Shown here: positions 11,301-21,112 of the stretch, piece by piece
How the letters are laid out: each line of letters begins with the position of its first letter
Numbering within the stretch: the stretch's first letter is position 1
From: Galaxea fascicularis
Lineage: Eukaryota; Cnidaria; Anthozoa; Scleractinia; Euphylliidae
Direction of reading: 5' to 3'
Assembly: GCA_948470475.1 (NCBI GenBank)
Contig: OX419335.1
Coordinates: forward strand, 15,429,026-15,493,025
DNA length: 64,000 nt
Position numbers and translations under genes: made by a program
The notes under the pieces: model-generated
What the model was told of the DNA's origin: nothing
Databases searched by the model: none
The model's input: the letters and a program-made list of their open reading frames with translations, nothing else

Positions 11301-14300
11301 CAGTAGTCAATGACGGACTCGCATCAAATACAGGCATGGGTGGCCTGGTAATCAGGGTTTCAGTGTCAGCCGTGTTGACGCTGATGATGTCATCATCGAG
11401 ACTCCGTCGTGAATGCCTGGGCCTCGATGTTGAACTCATCGCAATCCGTCGTAAGTCCGGAACTGTCTTACTTCTTCTATGCGTGAATTTCTTAGCACTG
11501 GGCCGCGGGGCAGGGGGAGGTTTGTTGTACCTTGTATCCGGAGCAGACCTGGTGAGCTTCGCGTCTCTAGATCGGTAACTTGAACTGGCAAATACAGGTT
11601 TAGGAGTTGATTTAAAGTTCCTTGCCATGGCAGTGCGCTGTCCGAAGTGAGGATTTCTTGCTTCCGAGAATGCTACTCTCGGTTGGCTTCGGTGATCGTC
11701 GTGTGTGATACCGTTAGAATGATGATAACCCTGCGCGTTTTGCAGTTCTTTGCCAGCAAACACCATCGGCGTCGAGTGGTACTGAGGTTTAGAATGAGCC
11801 AACTCGCCGGCTGTATTTTCTGTTCTTGAACTCTGGATCATAGTTTTCCATGGATACATCGTACTGGGATCTCTATACATCTTTTCCATTTTAATTCCTG
11901 TCGGTGACTTACGCATGACTCTATCGGTATCCTCGGATTCTACATCACTCTCATCTCTCCGTGTTGGTGTGTCTATCTTCAGTGGAATGCTTCCACGTGG
12001 TGGCGATTTACTTGGATATGGTTTTCTGGTTGCGGTTGGTGTTGATTTCACCTCCGGTTTTTCACTGGTTGCACGTGAATACCGCGTTAGAGTAGGCGGT
12101 GAAACAAACACGCGGTTTGTTCGCGGCGAAGTATTGAGCCGTCTGGTGTCATCCGATATTCCGTACCTATCGCTCTGAGGTGGCAAGCTGTATCTTGTCG
12201 GTAATATAGCAAAAGGACTTCCATCAGGTGAAGAATCCCTCAAAGCACGAGGTTCAACAGGCGTGCTGTCTTTGCCTCCCGAATTTTGCCGGATTTGTTC
12301 GCTCCCCCTCGAAGAAAAACGTAACGTTTTCGTGGGAGTGTAACTGAGACTTTTGGATCTTCTTGGAGATACTGCCGAAGGTTCACTTGTTTTTATCCGG
12401 CCTGTGCTTTTTCTGAGCTTCTTCGTTGACTCCTTTTTAAGCCGTACGACTCTTTTGTCTTGATACAACGAGTTATGGAAGTCACCCCCCATGTTCACTG
12501 GATGAGGCCCATATACTGACTGGGACACAAGCATATCAGTATCAGTGCTAGCCGAATCGTTCCAATCAACATCGTTCATTTTACTTCCCACAGTCTTAAC
12601 TTCTGGTGGCTCCTGGCTCCTCCTTTTAGAGGAGTGGATCCACTTGGAATGAAGATCAGACACTTTTAGGGCTGGGGTGGATCTTGAGGACCGTAAATGT
12701 GTTTTCCTTCTAGGGTCCCACTCGGAGGTAGATGAGGTGCTTGAGGAGTACTTCTCATCATGCCTACGGCCAAAAATGCAATTGAATGTCACCTAGGCCT
12801 ATTTCCCTTTCGTAAACGGCCGATGCCATCATTGGTAACCATGCCTTTAGTAGGGTAAATGTAATTTTAAGAGCTCTGGATTAAGTTATAATAAGGCAAT
12901 TTGTAACTTTTCAAATCGTCTTAGAAAGGGCGACGTTTAGGCCCTAGTTAAATTCTGTAAATAATTCGGGATAGGGCTAGGGTGACCTGTCATAAATGTA
13001 TCCGTTATGACACTGGGGCCAGTTAACTACAGTATATACTTGAAATTTTGGGGGTCTGTGGCCGATCGGGGTAGAGTAGTAGGAGGACCTCTTCTCTACC
13101 AGTTGAAAAATTTTCTAAGTGTCTTAAAAATGCCAACGACCGACGGATAGTTGCGTCACCGAGCTAACAACCACAGCAATGCGGAAGGACTTCCTTTCCG
13201 TATAGGTAATCACATGGGGTCGAGTAAAATTAAGGTTTAATCATCACGCGTGTTTTCAGCAATTTCAGCAACTCCTGAAAACACAAGTGATGATTAATCC
13301 TAAATTTTACTCGGTCCCGTGCGATTAACTTGTTTAGCACTAAAAGGGCAAAATTAATTAAGGAATGGTGCATGCGGATTATTCATTTCTCATTGGAAGC
13401 CCACTTAATGCAAGTACAAATTTCGCCCTCCTAGCCGGGTAGCCCGGGTACCTTCCCTCCATGTAAACAGGCCCTAATACACCCAATGGCTAAATCTATT
13501 ATTATACTGTAAAGAGTATTATTTATGAAATGAAAATAATAAGATTACCTGCTCGCTAATAATGCCTGAACTAACTGAAAACTGAGCGTGCGTGTCATTA
13601 TACATGTATCATGGTTCATACAGGTGAAAAGAGCTTTTATTCAAGGACTTTTCCAGGACTTTATCACAAAATTCAAGGAGTCCATCCGATCACAGCATTT
13701 GCATTAGGCCTTTTTCCTGTCACTTTTGAACGCAGTCACCCAACCTTTGTAGAAGGAATTACGTTCCCAGTGCCGATCTTCTTTGACCTTTTGAATTCAT
13801 TTGATAATAAAATGAAGAGCGCCAAAGTTGAATAAATTTCACGCTTCGAGCGACGCGTTAAGCTACATTTCCCTTGTGGTTTTGTTTGCTTGGAGGGGGG
13901 CTTCACAGTACACTTGGGAAACCCTATTGGAAGGCGCGGTTACTTAGATCTTTTGAATAAGAAACACTGAATTGTCCTGATATAAAAGCTTTGTCTTTTT
14001 CTCGACTGATCAGGGTCCGAAATTAACTTTTTTCTAAGGGAGCCAATTGGCGACTAACCTAAAAATTTTGGTCGCCAAATTGAAGGGTTTGGTCGCCAAA
14101 GACAAGTGTTAGTTTTTTTGGTTTGGTTGTATTAATTTTTCGTTTTACTCCAGTAGTTTTAATTTACGTTAATTTATAGTAAAAGCAAAAAATTTAAACT
14201 TTCTTTCACTATAATTAAACAAAACGTTTCCATTTAACACAATATTATTACATACAGCTATTAAAGCCGTGTAACGATAAAATAGTCCTACATCTCAATG

Positions 14301-17300
14301 AGCATGTTTGTCAACGTTCATGCGAAGGCTTCGGATTTCTTTTTCTTATTCAGGGTCCGACATTGCGACTGACTGGTCGCCAATGCGACCAAAAATTGAG
14401 CGTTGGCGACCAGAAATTTAGAACTGGTCGCCAGCAGGCGACTAACCTTTTGTCCCCTCGGCATTTGAAATTCCAAGGTAAATGGGCTTTTTTTAAAAGA
14501 AAACATAAAGCTGCCGTGGAGAATTGTAGTAAAACAAAGCGACGATTTTACGATCGCCATAATTACCCAGCGCCATATTGTTTCAGCGGCTTCTCGCAAT
14601 TCTGATATCGCGGGCAAAAACGTGACGTGGCGAAAATCGTGACGAGTCGTGACGAATAAAGCGTCAGCCGAAACAAGCGCGCTTAAGGTGATTCCTTGGT
14701 ATTGCATTGCGCATCCCTACTGCGCACGATTTTCGCGTCATTAGCGCGCGCACATGAGCGCGTGCGCGTACAAAACCTAACAGATTTTCCCTCAAACTAA
14801 GCTCGATAACGGAATAAATGCTCCTTTTCTCTTAAACGAGCACGGTGACCCCCACTTTTTATTTCCTAATTTCAATGAGAACAATACCCTTAATAACTGA
14901 GAAAAATATCAGCAGAAATCTATGGCCACTTTTTTTGGCAAATGAAATAAGTACTACAGAGGGAGACTAACGGGCCCAGCAGCGTTTGTCCAAATTATGT
15001 TTCCTTTAAAGGATAAAAAAATGCAGGGTATTCGAAGACATTTTTTGCGGGACAGAAATGAATAAACAATCAAAGAAAGTCAAACTCTGTTTGATATCAC
15101 AGGCTGCATTGAAAAATAATCGAGCTTATTTGTTGCACACGGAGATTACCAAAAGCCTCCTAAATAACCGTATTTGTCAGCATTGTGGCGTGAGAACAAG
15201 CACGGTGACCCCCTCTTTTTATTACGTTTTTAATATCTCCTTGTCCTGTAACAACAGCATACCAAGTTTCATCGGAAATCTATGGCGGGTTCTTTTACTA
15301 GGGAATCACCTTAATTCAAATCTTTCCATACTTTACCTAAATACCAGTGAACAGAGTAAATGCCATTGCGATTGTATTGGTCAATAATCAACTCAATTAG
15401 TTTTTATAGTTTTTATCATGGCCACTGACTTAGGTGGGGGACTGGCTCGAGCAATAAAAAAGTGTGAGCGCCTGGCACTAGAACATTTCTCGTCATTGCG
15501 TTTTCGTTGAGTTTCGGCGAAGAACAGATACTTGAGTTGTACACTTGATTAAATCTTAGTATTGAAAGAGGGCCCCCATATGTCTAGTACACAGAACTTA
15601 ACAGGAGACCAGTATAGTTCCGCTAAATGGAAATAATAAGAAAAAGAAATCCGAAGCCTTCGCATGAACGTTGGCAAACACGCTCATTGAGATGTAGGAC
15701 TATGTTATCGTTACATGGCTGTTGTGAGTCTCTCCTTTAATAGCTGTATCAGTGTATGTAATAATATTGTGTTAAATGGAAACATTTTGTTTAATTATAG
15801 TGAAAGAAAGTTTAAATTTTTTGCTTTTACTATAAATTAACGTAAATTAAAACTACTGGAGTAAAACGAAAAATTAATACAACCAAACCAAAAAAACTAA
15901 CACTTGTCTTTGGCGACCAAACCCTTCCATTTGGCGACCAAAATTGTTAGGCTAGTCGCCAATTGGCTCCCTTAGAAAAAAGTTAATTTCGGACCCTGTT
16001 ATTATTTCCATTTAGCACTTTTTTATGTCGGACCCTGCTGATGTGATACAATCTTTTTCATCTTTTGATGTGAAAATGAACTTATTTTGCTTTAGTCTCA
16101 AGTATTCAAGGACTTCTTCAGTATTTAAGCACTGCACCTACAAATTCAAGGAGTTTTCAAGGACAAAATCATTTTCAAGGACCAAGCAGTTTTCAAGGAG
16201 TTTTCCAGGCTAGTGCGAACCATGTGTATTTTGGTACATTGTGGTAATTGCCATTTCCTGTTTGCATGATTGTGTGTCGCTCAGCAATTCTGCATCAGCC
16301 GCAAACGCTAAAATAATTTTGCATGGTTTCCATGTATACTTGTGAATTACAGTGTATTTTGAGACACCGACAAGAAGCAATTACAACGGTTTTTCTCAAC
16401 GGTTTCAAGGGGTAACGGATAAAACCAAACGGCTTTTCCCAACACATCCAACGGTTTGGAAGAAATTTCCCAACGGGTTTTTTCAACGCCATCAACGGGT
16501 AAAGAAAAAAAACCCAACGGCTTTTCCAACGCCTTCAACGCTTTTATCAACGCCTCCAACGGGTACCCAACGGCTAACAAACGGCTTTAGCTGTTCAAAG
16601 GAAAACCGTTAGTGTACGTTTTCTCGTGAGAGGTCACTCATATTTGCCGCCGGTTTACTGTAAACATGGCACGTCAAAAGCATAGGATATGAGTATTGAA
16701 TTTAGAAAAAATACACAAGACTGTACACTGTGGGTTACCTTTGTGTTCCTTTTTTGTATCTTGTGGAATGGTCAAGATCCTCTACCCAGCTTGGGTACTC
16801 TTTACCAAGTCCAGACACCCAGCTGGGGTATTCTGTGCTGCCATCAGGTCGTGCACGGCTGGCCTTCATTGATACAGGCTTTGGTGGAGGTCTGAAAGTT
16901 GCCATGCTGGAATAGGATCCTGCAAAAAAATTTGTTTCCCTTTTCTTGTAAACCAAGCAAAACTGATGTTAGGCCAGGGTGATGCCCCGTACATTGAAGG
17001 CTACTTTTTTTGCATGAGCTCCATGACTAAGATTACTGCAAACCTTCAGGTATGTCCCTTTTGAAAAAGTGCTCATGAGTGCATTATTTTTCAAAACCTA
17101 CAAAACTATGTACATGTATGTTAAAATACAGTAACTATCACTTCAAACATTCTTGCTTCAGTAGGTGAGTGTAAGCTTTCGCATGAAAAAAGACAGTGAC
17201 TTTGTTTACTTAACGGTCCTTAACCAAATTACCAGCCATTTAATAACAACAAACATCCAAACAAACTGAAATATACATTTACAATGTACACTGTATTGTG

Positions 17301-20085
17301 CGGTAGTCGATAGGCTAACAAAGTGTGTGAAGCTTTTTTGATATCCCAGTCAGAAAGGCACCTGAAAAAAGCCATTATCAAGTTGGTTTACAGAAATTTT
17401 TTCAAGTATAACTCACTCAGATTTCACAAGAACAATAATTTTTATAGAATTTACATGTAGTGAAAGCTTCACCTCTTTGGTTTGGTAATTTGTGAGCAAC
17501 ACTTGTGCCAAATTTTGTGAAATTCTAATACATGTATATCAATTAATTCATTCACTAGAAAAGTGCTTCCCTGTTCAGTGACAGAAACTAACAGAACATA
17601 GCAGAAACTGACTGTGTACCTGATGCAGAGGTGTGACTTCCTTTGTAGCTACTCAGCAGGACTTCTGTTTCCACAGTACCAGCATTGCTATCAATGTCAA
17701 CCACTGATGAACTAGGGGAGGGGAGAGTAGAGAGCTCATCATCTTTACCACTGTGGGAGTGATAAGCATGTGTAGAGCGTGGATTCATATTCTCTTCATC
17801 TGCAAATAATTTACAGTAACTTAACAGTCATGATGGCAAAAATGAGATAAACTTCATTTTATCCATACATGTATAAAAAATAATTTAATTCATTTTTATC
17901 TATGGCATGATGGGTTACATATTAACATGCATTGTACTTACAAGGATTTGCTGTAGATGCCAAACCTAATTTCACTAAAGGTTGCTTTGAAAAATTAGGT
18001 TGTTCCCATTGAAAGCACGATCCACATTGTCAAGTATTCTGCCATACATTATATTTGTACTAACATTGTAGGTACTGTATTTATTATAAATTCAACTTTG
18101 TATTTGCTTAAATTATAACAACTGAAGATAACAGAAGTTCTGTCAAAACATGTCTTACAAAAAAAAAGTTATCCTGTTTCTTTAATCTATTACGTTTCTG
18201 TTGCGCTTGAGACTTTTTGGCAATATTATTCATGACATCACAGATAAGTACAATCACATTAACATGACAATGTGTACTCCATTCTAGCTGCTGTGAACAA
18301 AGATAAAGCATACGACAACATCTTCTTTTTCCCATTGCCAGTCCCAGAGCCACAGTCTTATTTTTTGTCATCAAAGGAGTAACATCACAGATTCAGACCC
18401 GGAAATACATGTATATGAATTCATCAAAGGGATTGCATGACGTTTTGCAATGAAACATGAGTTGCCTTTTGCCACTTACAAATTTCAGCTGCTCACAAAG
18501 CAGTGCTACCTGGCTGGCATTCAGAGCAAGACATGCTCATCACTACTTTTGTGAATCTCTCAACAGATTAAATCCAGTTGACACCTCCCCCCTCCCCCTC
18601 CCTGACTAAAAAAATGCCTGGATGTCCCACAGTGCCCACTATCTATTTCCTTAATGTTGTTAACACACCCATAATTTGCTTCAGGTATACTATAGATAGC
18701 TACATTTCAGTCATTCTCGGAAAGAAGGACCGCTTTTAAATAAATTATATAGGTCAGAGTAGTGTATGAACATTTTGCAGGGTTATTCTTAAAATATGCT
18801 AACATTTACATGTAGGTACCCATCACAGTACTACAGAACGGAACTTGGGACACTGTTTCGGATAAATAACACATCTGCATTGAGAGACTGTTTAGTACAT
18901 CTGAAGGGTAAAATGTTGTATTCTCATACCCTAGCAACCACAACATTTGCTATATGAATACAGGGCACAAAGATGTTATGAGCCTTTGTAATGTACATGT
19001 ACAGCAAAATGAATTTTAAAGGATTTGAACAGATATGCTGTCTCAAATTACTGTATATTTCCCAGTTGTTTTCTTTTCAAATATCAGTAACGATGCGACT
19101 TCAACTTTTACTAGCGTCCCTACTAAATTATTTATCATTCTTTATTACTTTCCCCGAGGTCGAAGATTTTTGGGCACTATTCACCTCCTAATATCTATTA
19201 GTCGTTACGACCTTTGCATGATTTTTAAATAGCTGAAGTTTGAACAAGAATTAACATCCAGATTAAAGTGAAGATCTAGATTTAGAGTAAATTGCCCGGT
19301 TTGTTTACTCGTACAACGAACAACTCATAACCGCAAAATTAAGAAGTGGTGAATTCATTACGGACACCCGCTTGCAACCTGAAAGAAACAATCTTGACTT
19401 TTTAAATCGGTTCTGCCGGAACGGATGTTTATTTCAGATCTTCAAAGTGACATGTTCGTAGAAGTTATAAAGGATTCAAATGTTGATGTCAAATTGTTCT
19501 ACAGGTCCGTTGGAATTCAATTCGCAAGTGCGAGTACATTACGTTGCCTAGGACGCCTACCTTGGTTTCTCTGTTCATTTGCGTGAAATTATTTACGTTC
19601 AGGCAAGGCTTCACTGATAGAATGTTCGACAATGCGAGAATACAAAGAATCATAGATTTCAGATCCTACCATATACTGCAGATTGAAACCAACCAACCAA
19701 ATAAACTTAGATTACCTGAACCACTGTACAGCTCTGGCTTCGTGTTGTGTCCGAAAGGTGTCACTTTACTTGATAACTCCTTTGCGTAAGCTACGTTGAC
19801 CCACTCCAAAAGCTCATCGACTCTTCTAGCTGGAGATTTACTGGCAGGACCTTTTAGCCTTCTCACAAGAGAATCCATAAAGTAAAATTTTGGAGCTGGA
19901 GAGAGCAAATCGGAGGGACGCCGTCGATATGTCGTGAGGCTTGAGCCACCCTCAAATTGGGCGATGTAAGCTTCTAGAGCCTCTGTTGCCGATTTGTAAA
20001 CTATGTCATCAAATTCTAACCGGCTTTTAAGAGGCCGATTTTGATCATTTCTCCTCCCAGTATCGCTGTTTGGAGAAAAATTCAT
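2636..20085 (-). CDS. LAS2: LAS2/C18orf54-like protein, nine coding exons
   Basis: Coding exons in transcript order: 20085-19716, 17799-17620, 16919-16739, 12763-11099, 10837-10717, 4402-4259, 3888-3720, 3139-3085, 2714-2636. Every intron is GT-AG and every phase agrees, giving 2964 bp, 987 residues and stop TAG at 2638-2636. The family was recognised from memory of human LAS2: an N-terminal SATEALEAYIAQFE block, a FLEDCL block in exon 5, GPVEALKQMLFTMQ in exon 6 and HHLERLKRLV at the C terminus, all in the same order. LAS2 is named for mouse lung-adenoma susceptibility; its molecular role is poorly known. The product is about twice the human length as I recall it, mainly because exon 4 encodes a long Ser/Arg/Pro-rich, probably disordered region. 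Introns 5 (6.3 kb) and 3 (4.0 kb) are filled with mobile elements. Exon 7 is the least certain. Confidence 0.75.
3085..3139 (-). CDS. LAS2: LAS2-like exon 8
   Basis: A 55-bp exon between the acceptor TTGCAG and the donor GTACCT. Entering in phase 1 and leaving in phase 2 it encodes DDQPDRDVDVLRGEVSLQ, continuing into R-A-Y-H-H-L of the last exon. The SLQ-R-A/HHL junction matches the family C terminus, which supports this small exon. Confidence 0.72.
3232..3593. repeat. Duplicated intron segment, copy B (likely source)
   Basis: A 362-bp segment inside intron 7 of the LAS2-like gene, identical by eye to 1769-2130. Its flanks here show no inverted repeat, so this is more likely the original location. 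Direct repeats in the same orientation about 1.1 kb apart. Confidence 0.85.
3720..3888 (-). CDS. LAS2: LAS2-like exon 7
   Basis: Acceptor CAGTCAG before TTGGCG, donor GTGGGA after GCGTCAG. Phase 0 in and phase 1 out, open throughout, including NDKFEHLSPIKASPRVDF. Of the nearby AG sites only this one keeps the frame open from exon 6. There is no strong family motif, so the 5-prime border is less secure than for other exons. Confidence 0.55.
4259..4402 (-). CDS. LAS2: LAS2-like exon 6 (conserved core)
   Basis: A 144-bp phase 0-0 exon, acceptor TTGTTTAG, donor GTAACA. It encodes KPPDSITPPVRLSGKGAAP, then GPVEALKQMLFTMQDMAHHE. The GPVEALKQMLF string is the best-conserved piece of LAS2 proteins that I remember and anchors the identification. 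Confidence 0.82.
4403..4874. other. Intron 5 start, no feature seen
   Basis: Intron sequence of the LAS2-like gene between exon 6 and the first MITE. I see no repeat or coding potential. Confidence 0.5.
4875..5115. repeat. MITE with TTAGTATCACCC ends, copy 1
   Basis: Terminal inverted repeats: TTAGTATCACCCAACTAGT (4875-4893) and its near complement ACTAGTTGGGTAATACTAA (5056-5074). A conserved hairpin AATTAGACCC...GGGTCTAATT follows. A second copy lies at 34462-34690. Non-coding. Confidence 0.8.
5117..6287. repeat. Possible MITE-like element, AGAGACTTTAAGCA ends
   Basis: AGAGACTTTAAGCACCG at about 5117 is matched in reverse complement near 6270-6287 (GCCGTTGCTTAAAGTCTCT). If these are true ends, the element is about 1.2 kb and carries the SINE-tail hairpin at 5245-5379. 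No coding region is seen; the pairing is suggestive only. Confidence 0.4.
5245..5379. repeat. SINE-tail hairpin
   Basis: The arm from GCAAGTGAAGAGTGATCATC (5245-5292) recurs in reverse complement at 5331-5379. The loop contains CGTTGAAGCCCTGATTTTTT, which also lies next to the tRNA-like head of the SINE at about 57480-57616. The same tail occurs at 51172-51263. Reads as a head-truncated SINE tail facing an inverted copy of itself. Confidence 0.65.
6523..6624. repeat. GC-rich hairpin
   Basis: GGCTCAGTCTCCAGCC then TGGGTGTCTCGATGCG on the left pairs with CGCATCGAGACACCCACGG then GGCTGGAGACTGAGCC on the right. A strong stem in otherwise AT-rich sequence, probably a foldback element core. Non-coding despite overlapping open frames on both strands. 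Confidence 0.7.
6900..9157 (+). repeat. Long dispersed repeat, copy 1
   Basis: From TTGTGTGAAATGGCGGCTTCTG to TTAGGCTTGGCTAAATATATAT, this matches the reverse complement of 57265-50417. Against that copy it has about 370 extra bases near 6953-7325 and a LINE tail at 8303-8992. A weakly conserved open stretch (7970-8206) is mirrored by 52018-51803 on the minus strand, which might be relic coding. No class-defining terminus or domain was recognised. Confidence 0.7.
8303..8992 (+). pseudogene. 5-prime-truncated CR1/L2-type LINE fragment
   Basis: Broken frames read like the reverse-transcriptase C-terminal part of a LINE (HISQICE, KQFSFLKRFKNIITSKAF, then FKDFK-like SRF/KTAIKK toward 8810-8840). 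It ends in a GTATGTATGTATG tail just before 8992, typical of CR1/L2-clade 3-prime ends. Comparison with the second copy of the host repeat shows clean insertion boundaries. Confidence 0.6.
9158..9832. other. Intron sequence, nothing recognised
   Basis: Part of intron 5 of the LAS2-like gene between two mobile-element pieces. No repeat copy within this window and no coding potential. Confidence 0.4.
9833..10345 (-). pseudogene. Penelope-like element, GIY-YIG endonuclease end
   Basis: Translated from about 10345 downward: a frame with NRFTRTSANVIYCIT, an in-frame TGA at 10253-10251, then LYIGETGRLLGDRCREHLR and GHFNLPDHSKQHMAI, ending at TAA 9974-9972. This is the C-terminal GIY-YIG nuclease domain found in Penelope-like retroelements. 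The 3-prime region to 9833 contains GGGCTAACGCTCGAAATGTC, which recurs inverted at 10403-10500. The reverse transcriptase part is missing, so this is a relic. Confidence 0.8.
10403..10500 (+). repeat. Inverted terminal piece of the Penelope-like element
   Basis: GGGCTAACGCTCGAAACGTC through TATCAACTACGTTGATAAAACC matches, in opposite orientation, the end segment at about 9835-9920. Penelope-like elements often carry such repeated ends in direct or inverted orientation. The small palindrome TATCAAC...GTTGATA is present in both. Confidence 0.7.
10621..10679. repeat. Perfect 59-bp palindrome
   Basis: Two 29-base arms around a single central base (10650) are exact reverse complements, beginning TTTGAAATCCGTTTTAACAG. 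It lies 38 bases inside intron 5, just past the donor of exon 5 of the LAS2-like gene, so the nascent RNA could form a long hairpin there. Confidence 0.9.
10717..10837 (-). CDS. LAS2: LAS2-like exon 5
   Basis: A 121-bp exon, acceptor TACTTTAG, donor GTAAGT. One base completes the split codon, then DEDTKAPDSFIKRRFTSP and SGIISSFLEDCLSVDSDKK. The FLEDxL motif corresponds to a short conserved block that I recall upstream of the GPVEALKQ core in LAS2 proteins. Confidence 0.75.
10925..10957. repeat. CA microsatellite
   Basis: An interrupted (CA)n run in intron 4 of the LAS2-like gene, close to the acceptor of exon 5. Confidence 0.85.
11099..12763 (-). CDS. LAS2: LAS2-like exon 4, long disordered region
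   Basis: A 1665-bp exon coding for about 555 residues, entered after CCGTAG and left at GTAAGT; it takes in phase 2 and leaves phase 2. Composition is rich in Ser, Arg, Pro and Thr with many SP/TP and RxxS sites (for example SPRRSKSLSYTP, RKPYPSKSPPRGS, RRSKTVPDLRR), suggesting a phosphorylated scaffold or cytoskeleton-linked tail. An acidic tract TETETEMG-like (ESEPETETEMG) lies near the end. No folded domain is recognised. The in-frame ATG at 12792 lies in the intron and is not the start. Confidence 0.8.
13208..13328. repeat. Hairpin MITE-like element
   Basis: Left arm AATCACATGGGGTCGAG...GTGTTTTCAG (13208-13259) pairs with CTGAAAACACAAG...CCCGTGCGATT (13275-13328), a stem of about 50 bp with a short loop. 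Lies in intron 3 of the LAS2-like gene. Non-coding. Confidence 0.75.
14011..16037. mobile_element. Foldback DNA transposon with CAGGGTCCGA ends
   Basis: Long inverted arms: CAGGGTCCGAAATTAACTT... at 14011-14345 is mirrored at about 15636-15998. Further CAGGGTCCGAC ends occur at 14351 and, inverted, at 16027-16037. The flanks CTGAT (before 14011 and after 16037) form a possible 5-bp target duplication. The interior is rich in GGTCGCCAA motifs and has no recognisable transposase, so it is non-autonomous, perhaps a composite of two related insertions. Lies in intron 3 of the LAS2-like gene. Confidence 0.65.
16377..16615. repeat. Degenerate CAACGG-rich array
   Basis: About 15 occurrences of CAACGG or CAACGCC spaced 9-25 bases apart, between C/T-rich spacers. 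Long open frames on both strands (77 and 86 residues) are by-products of the low-complexity composition. Lies about 120 bases beyond the exon 3 donor in intron 3. Confidence 0.7.
16739..16919 (-). CDS. LAS2: LAS2-like exon 3
   Basis: A 181-bp exon, acceptor TTTTTTGCAG, donor GTAACC. Phase 1 in and phase 2 out. It encodes GSYSSMATFRPPPKP and a short internal repeat EYPSWVSGLGK / EYPSWVEDLDH. The tandem YPSWVxxL motif may be a binding motif; its partner is unknown. Confidence 0.72.
16920..17619. other. Intron 2, nothing recognised
   Basis: Intron of the LAS2-like gene; AT-rich, no repeat copy found in the window and no coding potential. Confidence 0.45.
17620..17799 (-). CDS. LAS2: LAS2-like exon 2
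   Basis: A 180-bp exon, acceptor TTATTTGCAG, donor GTACAC; phase 1 in and out. It encodes a Ser-rich acidic stretch (DEENMNPRSTHAY, DDELSTLPSPSSS, VETEVLLSSYKG). No domain is recognised; it is kept because splice sites and phases link exon 1 to exon 3 without a break. Confidence 0.68.
17800..19715. other. Intron 1, nothing recognised
   Basis: A 1.9-kb AT-rich intron of the LAS2-like gene with several ACATGTA-type short repeats. No supported exon or mobile element. Confidence 0.45.
19716..20085 (-). CDS. LAS2: LAS2-like exon 1 with start codon
   Basis: ATG at 20085-20083, donor GTAATC after TTCAG, 370 bp. It encodes FDDIVYKSATEALEAYIAQF, matching the N-terminal SASQALxAYI-type block that I recall in LAS2, followed by LLSPAPKFYFMDSLVRRLKG and RRVDELLEWVNVAYAKELS. 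An upstream ATG at 20115 opens a nine-codon frame whose TGA overlaps this start; TTTGATTTCAG just upstream could also be an acceptor for a 5-prime UTR intron. Confidence 0.75.
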
Positions 20086-20446
20086 GTGACACTGAAATCA
20101 AATACTCTCATGAATAATAGTTCATTCCGAAGTCGTTGCGATTCGAATGATGGCGGCAAAACAATTCTTCCCTTCATGCGCATGTCCTCAATGGTGCGTG
20201 AACGCGTGGAGAGCGCGCGTGAATACATGGATCTTTGCGTGGAGCACAACACAAATTCACAGTTCGCCCCTTTGAAGGGGTATAGAATGGTCTATCGAAA
20301 ATGATGCGTCTCGGAAAATATCCGCCCAGTCTCGAAATCTGGCGATTCAAAAATTGGACCCGATATTAGCAAATATCAGTATAACGAGCAAGAAAAGCAA
20401 GTGCTAATTTTTAACTGAGCGATTCATCAGTAGAGGGTTGACAAAA
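20086..20446. promoter_or_regulatory. Upstream region of the LAS2-like gene
   Basis: Immediately 5-prime of the start codon; more GC-rich than the surroundings around 20140-20260 with several GCGCG and GCGTG clusters. No TATA box is evident. A promoter role is inferred from position only. Confidence 0.35.
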
Positions 20447-21112
20447 CCAGAATCAGATCGTATCGGGCTGGCAAAACCCGGTCGGGATCAACGAAATTCG
20501 GGACATGGTAACCTTTGAAACGTGCTGTGGTTAAAAATATTTTTTTGAAAGCAACACAAGCTTTCGACTGCTTAAACAGCAGTTTTCAACGGGTGAAATG
20601 ATGAAAGAGGAGCTTAGAATTCTCATAAAGTAGTGTGACAAAAAGAATGCAAAACAATCGAATTATGGAAATAAAGTTCTTAGTAATAAGTTTGTTGTAT
20701 TGTCCTGTGAATAGACAATTGTAAGAGACGCCCGCATTGGGGATAGTCGTCATGGTGTGCCAAGATTCCAAAAACTTTCTAATGCGATGACTACCGTTGT
20801 CGATGATAGAGACGTTATTAAATTTAGTGGTCACTGGACTATCCATTATTTGCAAAGGCTTCAACAAGGCGTTAAACCATCGTTAGATAAATAGAACTTG
20901 ACAACTTGACGTTGTCTATAAAATTTCCAGCGCAGGTTTTTCGTGGAGTTATATCGGTGAAATGGATGAATCTTTTGTTGCAGGGAACAGAGAACATAAG
21001 GAATATAAGGCCAAAGGCTTTAAGTATTTTTAGCTACATAACGTTTTAAATATTTCTATGATCCGTCTTTCGTTGATCCGGTCCGGGTTTTGCCAGTCCA
21101 ATCCGATCCCAT
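20447..21112. repeat. Foldback element, GGCAAAACCCGG arms
   Basis: ATCGGGCTGGCAAAACCCGG...GATCAACGAAA near 20460-20510 returns in reverse complement at about 21062-21112. No coding region is recognised between the arms. Confidence 0.55.

Noticed and set aside
11095..12792. A complete 565-residue single-exon protein
   Set aside because: The ATG at 12792 lies upstream of the acceptor and the frame ends at a donor GTAAGT; this is exon 4 of a longer gene.
16352..16612. 86- and 77-residue frames on opposite strands
   Set aside because: Low-complexity CAACGG array; both frames are composition effects.
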